The position numbers were made by a program, and so were the translations under genes. Shown here one piece after another: positions 6,406 to 12,751 of a DNA stretch of 13,020 nucleotides. The notes beneath the pieces were generated by a model. That model saw nothing but the letters and a program-made list of their open reading frames with translations, ran no database searches and was not told where the DNA came from. Source of the DNA: CAZCGA01 sp964498075 (GTDB lineage Bacteria > Desulfobacterota > Binatia > HRBIN30); NCBI GenBank assembly GCA_964498075.1, contig CAZCGA010000162.1, positions 1 through 13,020 on the forward strand. Direction: 5' to 3'. Position 1 is the first letter of the stretch. The number at the start of each line of letters is the position of its first letter.

Positions 6406-7965
6406 ATGACACGTTCAAACGATTCGAGACGAGTGCGATCTGTGGCGGCATCCCGGCTGACTCGGGCGCCAGCGTTGCCGGCGTGTACGGCGTTCCTGCT
6501 CGCGACGATGGCGGCGGTCACGCTGCTCTCCACGAGCGGTTGCGGCGGGGACGAGCCGCCTGCGACCACAGGGCTCGCCGCCCCTCGCTACACGGCAATG
6601 TCGCCCGTTGTGGTCTCAGGTGTGAGTCCCTTCGCTGCGTGCACGGCCGACGCGCGCGCCCTTCAGAGCTTTGTCCCGAACTCCGAGTTCGAGCCGCTGC
6701 TCGCCGTGAACCCGATCAACCCGATGAACCTAGTGGGCCTCTGGGAACAGGACCGCTGGCTCGACGGTGCCGCGGCGCGCGGCCACGTGGTTGGGGTCAG
6801 CTTTGACGGCGGCATGTCTTGGGTATCAGTCGTCGTTCCCGGGCTGTCGATCTGCTCCGGCGGCGACCAGTACTCCGCCGATCCGTGGCTGTCCTTCGCG
6901 CCGAACGGCGACCTGTATCACATCGTCTATACCTACCTGGAGCCTCCAGTGGAGCCCGGCACACGCTTCGCCCTGCTGGTCAACAAGTCGACGGACGGCG
7001 GCCGCAGCTGGACCGACCCCGTCGCCGTCAATGAGGCGGTCTATCCCGCCCTCAACAACACCCCATCGATCACCGCTGATCCACGCGATCCCACCAGTGT
7101 GTACGCAGCGTGGTCGCTGGCAGAGGACACACAGGTCGCGTTCCTGGGAGCGGCCCTGTTCAGCCACAGCAGTGACGGTGGCCAGAGCTGGGACGCACCG
7201 CGGGTGCTCTACCGCCCCGCGCCCGGGAGCGTGGCGGCGAGTCCCCAGATCCTGGTGCTGCCCGATGGAACGCTGCTGAACATTTTTACCGAGGTGACTT
7301 CCGCCACCCGCAGGTACGTGTCGGTCCAGCGGTCGACCGACGGCGGCGCAACCTGGCTGCCGGACGGACCGCCAATCCATGCCTTCAGCTATCGGGGAAT
7401 CATTGTCGTCCTGCCGACCACTGAGGTCCTGTGGCTGACCGCGGGTGACCCGAGCATTGCACTCGACCGTGCCAGCGGCGTGCTGTACGCGGCGTGGCAG
7501 GGAGGAGCACAGGCGAAGGTCAACTTCTCGATGTCGACCGATGGCGGCCCGACCTGGTCCGCACCGGTGGTGATTGCGAAGACGCCGGCCAACACCGATG
7601 TGCTGCGGACGCAGAGCTTCTTGCCTGCAATTCACGTCGCCCGCGACGGCACGGTGGGCGTCATCTACTACGACCTTCGCAATGACACGTTCGACGCGAG
7701 CGTCCTGACCGATGTCTGGTTCATCTGGTGCGACCCAACCCACGTCGATTGTACCGCAGCGGCGAACTGGACCGGCGAGTTGCGGCTCACGCCGACATCT
7801 TTCGATCTGACGACGGCGCCGCCCGTCTACGTGCTCTTCATGGGCAACCATGTCGGGCTCGCATCCGACGGCGACGACTTCCTGGCCCTGTTTCCCGAGT
7901 CGAGTGTCGTGGACCCGTCGTCGATGTACTTCGTCCGCATCGCCGCACATGGCGACCGTCGATGA
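6406..7965 (+). CDS. Asp-box (BNR/sialidase-like) exported protein, probable lipoprotein (gene 3)
   Basis: This 519-residue protein is a single beta-propeller of the BNR/exo-sialidase-like fold. Asp boxes are clear at residues 132-139 (SFDGGMSW), 195-202, 255-262, 310-317 and 377-384 (STDGGPTW). The N-terminus has a basic region, a hydrophobic stretch (28-41) and LSTSGC with Cys46 as possible lipidated residue. The Thr at -3 is not ideal for a lipobox, so plain secretion is the alternative. It has no Thr/Pro stalk or CTLTP tail, unlike genes 1 and 2. ATG 6406 follows AGAGGAGG with a five-base gap, 12 bases after the gene 2 stop, so co-transcription is likely. Its first codons match those of gene 2 nearly base for base. 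I cannot identify sialidase catalytic residues, so enzymatic activity is unproven. Confidence 0.85.
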   Translation: MTRSNDSRRVRSVAASRLTRAPALPACTAFLLATMAAVTLLSTSGCGGDEPPATTGLAAPRYTAMSPVVVSGVSPFAACTADARALQSFVPNSEFEPLLAVNPINPMNLVGLWEQDRWLDGAAARGHVVGVSFDGGMSWVSVVVPGLSICSGGDQYSADPWLSFAPNGDLYHIVYTYLEPPVEPGTRFALLVNKSTDGGRSWTDPVAVNEAVYPALNNTPSITADPRDPTSVYAAWSLAEDTQVAFLGAALFSHSSDGGQSWDAPRVLYRPAPGSVAASPQILVLPDGTLLNIFTEVTSATRRYVSVQRSTDGGATWLPDGPPIHAFSYRGIIVVLPTTEVLWLTAGDPSIALDRASGVLYAAWQGGAQAKVNFSMSTDGGPTWSAPVVIAKTPANTDVLRTQSFLPAIHVARDGTVGVIYYDLRNDTFDASVLTDVWFIWCDPTHVDCTAAANWTGELRLTPTSFDLTTAPPVYVLFMGNHVGLASDGDDFLALFPESSVVDPSSMYFVRIAAHGDRR

Positions 7966-8218
7966 TCTCCTCAACATGATCAACGTCGCCCTCGGTAGAA
8001 CGGACGGCGCCGACGTGGGCGTGTGGAAGAGCAGCGACGGTGGCGGCACCTGGGCGCACCTGGGACCGGATACCGGCATGCCAAACGTCCCCGTGTACGA
8101 CCTGGAGATTCACCCGGTGACCCGCCAACCGTTCGCGTTCACGTTTGGCCGCGGCGCCTTTGTCCTCGCGTGCCGCGGCGACGCCGAGTGTGACCGAGCC
8201 CGGGACTTCGCCGACTGA
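7949..8218 (+). pseudogene. Chimeric fragment: dockerin-like half plus duplicated propeller end
   Basis: An 89-residue frame opens at ATG 7949, overlapping the end of gene 3 in another frame. Its first 17 residues, MATVDDLLNMINVALGR, resemble the second half of a dockerin-like EF-hand motif (VTVDELLxxVNIALG). It then switches into the 189-bp repeat of the gene 2 propeller end (WKSSDGGGTWAHLG to CRGDAEC) and stops at 8216-8218 before any stalk or anchor tail. I see no good ribosome binding site. It is most likely a recombination remnant. Expression as a small protein cannot be excluded. Confidence 0.65.
8006..8194 (+). repeat. 189-bp direct repeat, copy 2
   Basis: This copy is 97 percent identical to 5674-5862. 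The five differences give three amino-acid changes and two silent ones. The three changes turn SGDAGGSW into SSDGGGTW, a better match to the Asp-box consensus SxDGGxTW. This implies it came from a selected paralog or that copy 1 has drifted. Confidence 0.95.
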
Positions 8219-8225
8219 TCGGGCC

Positions 8226-8282
8226 CCTGATACGGATCATCGCAGAACCTGACGCAGGTCATTTTTCGCGAGCGTGCAGTGG
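8226..8282 (+). repeat. 57-bp dispersed repeat, copy B
   Basis: This is the same orientation as 156-212, about 86 percent identical. The palindrome reads TGATACGGATCA (one mismatch), and the hairpin is extended by one pair (ACCTG-ACG-CAGGT, 8247-8259). It begins 8 bases after the stop of the chimeric fragment. Confidence 0.7.
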
Positions 8283-8440
8283 GCGAACGTCACATTCGTG
8301 AGAATGCCGGGTTGGAGCTGTCCCCGGGATTGATGCCCTTCACGAGGACGGCGCCGGCCGCGCCCCTTCGTTCTCCCAGGATCCACCCGGCGCCGTCGGC
8401 GGCCGTGAAGGACAGCTGCTGTAGTGGACGTGCACTCTAA

Positions 8441-8571
8441 CAGGCTGCTGAAAGAGGCTTCGGAGACCCTTCGACAGGCTCAGGGTGAGCGGAAAAGAGT
8501 AGGAAACACGGGGAGGGGAACCGCTCATGCTGAGCTTGTCGAAGCATTGGGTGGGGTTTTTCAGCAGCCTG
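8441..8571. mobile_element. MITE-like element with terminal inverted repeats and CTAA duplication
   Basis: The ends are perfect 13-bp inverted repeats: caggctgctgaaa at 8441-8453 and its complement at 8559-8571. CTAA flanks both sides (8437-8440 and 8572-8575), which looks like a 4-bp target duplication. Inner arms at 8469-8492 and 8521-8544 form a second imperfect inverted repeat based on cttcgacaggctcag and tgagcgg, a motif I recall as a common intergenic palindrome in environmental bacteria. There is no transposase inside. A CTAA duplication fits the YTAR target of IS5-type transposases, but that link is inference. Transcribed, it would fold into a long hairpin between gene 3 and the kinase gene. 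Confidence 0.75.
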
Positions 8572-8608
8572 CTAAAGGAGCCAAGCACAGCGCGAAGGGG
8601 CCATCCGA

Positions 8609-10315
8609 ATGCAGTGCCCGCGGTGCGAGCACAACAATCAGCCACAGGAACAGTTCTGTGAGCGATGCGGCACGCGCCTGGCGTTCAGCTGCGCACACTG
8701 CGGGACCGAGCTGTCAGCGCACGCGAACTTTTGCTCGAGCTGCGGCGCGTCTGTAGGTTCAGCAGCCAGGCGTGCGGCGCCACCTGTGCCGCCGGCTACC
8801 ATCCCCACGGTCTTTGGCGGCGACCGCTATCACGTACAACGATTCCTGGGCGAGGGCGCGAAGAAGCGCGTCTACCTCGCACACGACGCGCGCCTCGATC
8901 GTGACGTCGCCGTTGCGCTCATCAAGACCGAGGGACTCGACGACGCCGGTCTGATTCGCGTGCGTCGCGAAGCGCAGGCGATGGGCCGCCTCGGCGACCA
9001 TCCACACATTGTCACCGTCCACGATATCGGCGACGAAGGCGGTCAGCCGTACATCGTCAGCCAGCACATGGCGGGCGGCGCAGTCGACGATCTCCTGCAA
9101 CGTGCGCCGAACCACCGCCTTCCCTTGGATCACGTGTTGCGCACCGCCGAGCAGATTTGCCAGGCGCTGGAGCACGCCCACGCGCGCGGCGTCGTGCACC
9201 GTGATCTCAAGCCGGGCAACGTCTGGCTCACCGTCGACGGCACCGCCAAGCTCGGCGACTTCGGCCTGGCGGTGGCGTTCGATCGCCCGCGGCTGACGGC
9301 CGCCGGCATGATGGTCGGCACCGTGGCCTACATGCCGCCCGAGCAAGCTCTGGGGCGACCCCCGGACGATCTCTATTCACTCGGCGCGATGCTGTACGAG
9401 ATGGTGACCGGGCGCCCACCGTTCCTCGGCGACGATGCCGTGGCCATCATCTCACAGCACATCAACACTCCGCCCGTGGCGCCCAGTTGGCACAATCCCG
9501 AAGTGCCGCGTGCCCTGGAGGCGCTGATCTTGAGATTGCTCGCCAAGGCACCGGAGGAGCGGCCGGAGAGTGCGATCACTGTGCGTCAGGCCCTGTTGGC
9601 GATCCGCTCGACGGCCTCCGTCGTGGCCGAGCGCGTGGTGCAAGAAGAGGCGAACCCGCTCGACCGTTTGGCCGCCGGCGTCTTTGTTGGTCGAGAAAAG
9701 GAGATGGACCAACTCCGCGCCGGCCTCGAGGAGACACTCTCCGGCCACGGGCAGCTGCTCATGCTGGTGGGCGAACCGGGCATCGGCAAAACGCGCACCG
9801 CCGAGGAACTGACCACCTACGCGCGGCTGCGCAACGCACAGGTCCTCTGGGGTCGCTGCTACGAGGGAGAAGGAGCGCCCGCATTCTGGCCGTGGGTGCA
9901 GGTTGTTCGCGCCTACGTCCACGACCGCGACCCGAAGACTCTCATGTCGCTCTTTCGCATCGGACGCGCCTTCCTGTACAGCCAGCTGGGAAGATCGAGT
10001 GAGGCGCGCCAGGAGTTCGAGCAGCTCGCGGCGAGCTCCTTTCGGGATCTGCCGCGAGACGGTACGTGGCTAGCCAATGTCGGGATGCTCTCTGACATCT
10101 GTGCATTCCTCGGTGATGCGCCGCGCGCCGCGATCCTGTACGAGCTGCTCACACCCTACGCCGCGCGCAACGTGATGGTCGGCGTCACCGGCTGCAGCGG
10201 CCCGGTCTCTCGCTACCTGGGTCTGCTCGCCGACCTCCAGTTCGGCCACCACCGTGAGGTCGAACTGAAGGGGCTCTCCGGCCGGCACACGGTGTACGCA
10301 GTGAGCTGGGAGTAG
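8609..10315 (+). CDS. Zinc-ribbon Ser/Thr protein kinase with truncated NTPase/TPR module
   Basis: The 568-residue protein has two CxxC zinc ribbons (residues 3-46), a complete Hanks-type kinase domain (about 74-335) and the start of a STAND/AAA-type NTPase. Kinase features seen are GEGAKKRVYLAHD, Lys106, Glu121, HRDLKPGN (Asp199), DFG (217-219) and PPE. FVGRE and Walker A GEPGIGKT (388-395) begin the NTPase. The sequence then jumps near residue 446 to a TPR-like tail, and near residue 542 to VELKGLSGRHTVYAV, normally the last residues of a related long protein. Walker B and most TPRs are absent, so NTPase function is unlikely, while the kinase may work. Proteins of this type act as cytoplasmic signalling switches. 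ATG 8609 follows AAGGGG with an 8-base gap. The cyclase gene starts 4 bases after the stop. Confidence 0.85.
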   Translation: MQCPRCEHNNQPQEQFCERCGTRLAFSCAHCGTELSAHANFCSSCGASVGSAARRAAPPVPPATIPTVFGGDRYHVQRFLGEGAKKRVYLAHDARLDRDVAVALIKTEGLDDAGLIRVRREAQAMGRLGDHPHIVTVHDIGDEGGQPYIVSQHMAGGAVDDLLQRAPNHRLPLDHVLRTAEQICQALEHAHARGVVHRDLKPGNVWLTVDGTAKLGDFGLAVAFDRPRLTAAGMMVGTVAYMPPEQALGRPPDDLYSLGAMLYEMVTGRPPFLGDDAVAIISQHINTPPVAPSWHNPEVPRALEALILRLLAKAPEERPESAITVRQALLAIRSTASVVAERVVQEEANPLDRLAAGVFVGREKEMDQLRAGLEETLSGHGQLLMLVGEPGIGKTRTAEELTTYARLRNAQVLWGRCYEGEGAPAFWPWVQVVRAYVHDRDPKTLMSLFRIGRAFLYSQLGRSSEARQEFEQLAASSFRDLPRDGTWLANVGMLSDICAFLGDAPRAAILYELLTPYAARNVMVGVTGCSGPVSRYLGLLADLQFGHHREVELKGLSGRHTVYAVSWE

Positions 10316-10319
10316 GGGG

Positions 10320-11528
10320 ATGCGCTGCCCGTCGTGTGATCACGACAATCGTGAGGGTCAAAAGTTCTGCGGCGAGTGCGGAGCGCCACTCGCTCTGCGC
10401 TGTCCGCACTGCGGCACGCCCTACGAGGCGGGGGAGAAGTTCTGCGGCGAGTGCGGCGCCTCTCTCGCTGAAAGCGCCAAGCCCATCCTGAGCAGCGTCG
10501 AAGGGCTGAAAAGTCAAAGCTCCCCCCGGGGACCCCGAGCCCAGAACCTCGAACCCCGGGCGTACACCCCCAAGCATCTCGCCGAGAAAATCCTCACCTC
10601 CCGCGCCGCCCTCGAAGGCGAACGCAAGCAGGTGACGGTGCTGTTCGCCGACGTGAAGGGCTCGATGGAGTTGGCGGAGCAGGTCGATCCCGAGGAGTGG
10701 CATCGCATTCTCGACCGGTTCTTTCAGATCCTCACCGACGGCGTGCACCGCTTCGAGGGCACGGTGAATCAGTACACCGGCGACGGCATCATGGCGCTGT
10801 TCGGCGCGCCGATCGCGCATGAGGATCACGCGCAGCGGGCGTGCTACGCCGCCTTGCACCTGCAGGACGAGATCGCCCGCTACGCCACCGAGCTGAAGCG
10901 CGAGCACGGCGTCGGCTTCCAGGCGCGCATCGGGATCCACTCGGGCGAGGTGGTGGTCGGATCGATCGGCGACGATCTGCGGATGGACTACACGGCGCAG
11001 GGGCACACGGTCGGCCTCGCGCAGCGCATGGAGAGCCACATCCTGGAGGGGAGAAGCGACGAGGCAGTCGAGGCGCTCGAGAGCGCGCTCAGTCTGCTGC
11101 GAACGACCGGCACCACGGCCGTGTACGAAGCGATTTTTCTGGACTGCCTCGCCGAGGCCGAGCTGCTGCGCGGCAACGCGGAGCGTGCCTGCGCGCTGTC
11201 GCGCGGGGCCATCGATCTCACCGAGCGGGGCGGTCTGCGCATCGAGGAGTGCACGGCGCGCAGGCATCGCGCGCTCTCGCTCCTGCGCGCGCACGCTGCG
11301 AGCGCGCAGGAGGAGGCCCTGGGCGAGCTCAGGCGCTGCGAGGCGCTGATCCACGAGCTTGGACTGCGCAGGGAGCTTCCGTTCCTGCACACGGTGCGCG
11401 CCGAGCTGGCGCGGACGCTCGTCGACGGGCCCACGTGCGCGCGCGAGCTGCGCGAGGCGCAGCGCCTCTTCGCGGAGATGGGCGCGTTCGGGTGGGCCGA
11501 GCGCCTGGGCAAGGAGCTACAGCCTTGA
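10320..11528 (+). CDS. Zinc-ribbon class III nucleotide cyclase with shortened TPR tail
   Basis: The 402-residue protein has two zinc ribbons (3-46), a linker, then the paralog signature AYTPKHLAEKIL (81-92) and a class III cyclase domain (about 102-242). Metal-binding aspartates are Asp111 (LFADVKGS) and Asp155 (YTGDGIMALFG), and Arg236 is the likely transition-state Arg. The usual Asn four residues before it is Gly232 (TVGLAQRM), so activity is uncertain. At about residue 240 the sequence passes directly into a TPR-like C-terminal tail (243-402) ending REAQRLFAEMGAFGWAERL, skipping the NTPase and most TPRs expected for this architecture. The product would be cAMP or cGMP, and I cannot tell which. 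ATG 10320 sits 4 bases after the kinase stop with GTAGGGGG as ribosome binding site, so the two are probably co-translated. Confidence 0.85.
   Translation: MRCPSCDHDNREGQKFCGECGAPLALRCPHCGTPYEAGEKFCGECGASLAESAKPILSSVEGLKSQSSPRGPRAQNLEPRAYTPKHLAEKILTSRAALEGERKQVTVLFADVKGSMELAEQVDPEEWHRILDRFFQILTDGVHRFEGTVNQYTGDGIMALFGAPIAHEDHAQRACYAALHLQDEIARYATELKREHGVGFQARIGIHSGEVVVGSIGDDLRMDYTAQGHTVGLAQRMESHILEGRSDEAVEALESALSLLRTTGTTAVYEAIFLDCLAEAELLRGNAERACALSRGAIDLTERGGLRIEECTARRHRALSLLRAHAASAQEEALGELRRCEALIHELGLRRELPFLHTVRAELARTLVDGPTCARELREAQRLFAEMGAFGWAERLGKELQP
10483..10506 (+). repeat. Palindrome-family half-repeat inside the cyclase linker
   Basis: The 24 bases encode PILSSVEG in the linker between zinc ribbon and cyclase domain. 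The reverse complement begins CCCTTCGAC and continues with GCTCAGG, like the inner arms of the element at 8441-8571 (CCCTTCGACAGGCTCAGG). It looks like a piece of the same intergenic repeat family now read in frame, in a region where sequence is free to vary. Confidence 0.55.
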
Positions 11529-11912
11529 TCTGCCCGGCGTGCGGCGCCAAGAACCGCGAGACCGCGAAGTTCTGCGGCTCCTGCCGGCACGCTCACGGGT
11601 CCGCGGGCCTGCCCTTCCTGCGGCGCACAGAACGCGCCCGGGCAACGCTTCTGCGACGAGTCCCACGACGCGGAGCGGACCCTCGCGACCGCAGGTCAGG
11701 TCGAGGAGATCCCCCGCAGACTGGGCGAGCCGCCGGTGATGGTCGCTCGGACACGCACATCGCCTTCGGCTATGCGCACCTCGCTGCCGGGCCCCACGGC
11801 GTCCTCGCGCACGCGTTGCTCCGAGCCAAAGCGGGCGCAGCTGCTCCGAGAGGCACACCGGGGCTACGCTGAGATCGGCGCTCCAGCGCACGCCGCACGT
11901 CTGGCGCGAGAG
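11525..11912 (+). pseudogene. Frameshifted zinc-ribbon signalling paralog, remnant
   Basis: A TTG start at 11525 overlaps the cyclase stop and has AAGGAG eight bases upstream. It opens with a zinc ribbon, ICPACGAKNRETAKFCGSC. An extra C at 11584-11585 shifts the frame. Removing it restores CGTLTGPRACPSCGAQ and then NAPGQRFCDE, the second ribbon. After about 11663 the corrected frame jumps to AERTLATAGQVEEI and ends with LLREAHRGYAEIGAPAHAARLARES, a TPR-type C-terminal tail of cyclase/NTPase paralogs. The catalytic centre is missing. Homologous-looking segments also surface in another frame (HIAFGYAHLA near 11758-11787), which suggests more indels. I regard it as non-functional, with the caveat that sequence errors could mimic the frameshift. 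Confidence 0.75.
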
Positions 11913-11939
11913 TCCGGCGCTCGAGCTGCTTTTCGCCGT

Positions 11940-12338
11940 CTACCGGCTAGCGCGGCGCGACATCTCCGCGTTCCATCGCTCCATCAGCGCGAGATGGCGC
12001 GCGAGGCGCGAGAAGATCGCCTGCGCAAGCGCCTCGTTGTAGGTGTGCGCCGTGAGATTGCGATCGTCCGCCATCGCGAGCGCGTCCGCTGCCTCTGCAT
12101 CTGCGAGCAGACCCGCCTCGCGCGACGCTCGCACGCACGACTTCGGAGAGCCAGCGTCGACGCCCTCGAACGCGTAGAGGAAGCGCTGCGCCGCCTTCCA
12201 GGTGGCCTCGAAGCTGTACTCGAAGCGTTGAATCGCCGCGTCGCGTTCCACCGCGGTCGGCTCGCTGAGCAGCGCCAGCTCGCGCAGGCTCGCAAGAGCG
12301 CGCGCAGAGATGCTCAGTCGTTCGCGAGCTCGATCCAC
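11940..12338 (-). CDS. hepT: HEPN domain toxin of a HEPN-MNT toxin-antitoxin pair
   Basis: This 132-residue helical protein matches the HI0074-like/HepT HEPN family over its whole length (RDAAIQRFEYSFEATWKAAQ, then GSPKSCVRASREAGLL). The signature RNLTAHTY gives Arg93, His98 and Tyr100, the RX4HXY motif of HepT RNases, in which the Tyr is the residue adenylylated by the partner MNT protein. Toxic activity would be RNA cleavage. This comes from the family, not from the sequence itself. The GTG start at 12338 overlaps the MNT gene by 25 bases, indicating tight coupling. The usual hepT-mntA order is reversed here. It converges on the remnant paralog, whose last recognisable codon is 11912. The symbol is given by family and may correspond to the plain HI0074-type substrate-binding protein. 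Confidence 0.85.
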   Translation of the reverse strand: MDRARERLSISARALASLRELALLSEPTAVERDAAIQRFEYSFEATWKAAQRFLYAFEGVDAGSPKSCVRASREAGLLADAEAADALAMADDRNLTAHTYNEALAQAIFSRLARHLALMERWNAEMSRRASR

Positions 12339-12652
12339 AGATGACCCTCGAGGAGTGCACGCTCGCGGAAGGAGGTATCGACTTCGGCCAGATCGACTAC
12401 GTCGACGCGATAGGGAACGTGGCTTTCCTCGAGGGCCTCGCGGAGTCGAGCCAACACCGCCGGCGGGAGGGGAGCGCGCATCTCGACGGCAATGTCGATG
12501 TCGCTCGCTTTGCGCCGCCCGCCCGAGACCCAGGAGCCGATCAGATACACCCGCCCTCGCTGCCCATCGAGCGCGCGAACGACCGCCTTGCGCACTTCGT
12601 CGAGCACGCGTTCGTCTTCCGGACTCCGGCGCGGATGCGAGCCAAGCGCCAC
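12314..12652 (-). CDS. mntA: MNT-type nucleotidyltransferase antitoxin
   Basis: The 112-residue protein has the minimal nucleotidyltransferase motif GSX10DXD: Gly39-Ser40 in LIGSWVSGG and Asp51/Asp53 in SDIDIAVE, with a later Asp (84 or 87) in YRVDVVDLAE. This is the MntA antitoxin class, which silences its HEPN partner by AMP transfer. GTG 12652 is chosen because it gives the usual family length. No clear ribosome binding site precedes it, and a GTG further inside is possible. The frame itself runs on upstream to 12988, antisense to the fourth paralog, but that part looks non-coding. The divergent zinc-ribbon gene starts about 100 bases away, so promoters for both probably lie in 12653-12751. 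Confidence 0.85.
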   Translation of the reverse strand: MALGSHPRRSPEDERVLDEVRKAVVRALDGQRGRVYLIGSWVSGGRRKASDIDIAVEMRAPLPPAVLARLREALEESHVPYRVDVVDLAEVDTSFRERALLEGHLWIELAND

Positions 12653-12751
12653 GTCGCGCAGCGTAACACCCGGGAGCCGCAGCCAGCCATCTGGGGGCCG
12701 AGCCTGGATCGCGAGGTAATCTCGCGCTCTCGTTTGGACTAGGATGGATTC

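Larger units (their letters stand above)
8219..8608. other. Intergenic region with repeat B and a MITE-like element
   Basis: No intact gene is seen. The left part holds the second copy of the 57-bp repeat (8226-8282). The stretch 8283-8430 contains a short minus-strand open frame that reads like coding sequence (LSFTAADGAGWILGERRG) but has no recognisable family, and it could be a remnant. The right part is a 131-bp inverted-repeat element (8441-8571). The ribosome binding site of the kinase gene (AAGGGG, 8595-8600) lies 20 bases beyond the element's flanking duplication. Confidence 0.6.

Noticed and set aside
403..7965. Genes 2 and 3 as true sialidases
   Set aside because: Asp boxes occur in many non-enzymatic propellers, and I could not place the catalytic Arg triad, Tyr or Glu of sialidases.
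6826..8079. 417-codon minus-strand frame
   Set aside because: It is antisense to gene 3 and crosses the chimeric fragment. No domain, and composition typical of a shadow frame.
8441..8571. Inverted repeat as an intrinsic terminator
   Set aside because: The stem is long and nested, T-tract position does not fit a simple terminator, and terminal repeats with CTAA flanks fit a MITE better. A side effect on transcription remains possible.
10185..11390. 401-codon minus-strand frame
   Set aside because: It lies opposite the kinase end and the cyclase gene, both of which have strong domain evidence. The translation is Arg/Ala-rich without motifs.
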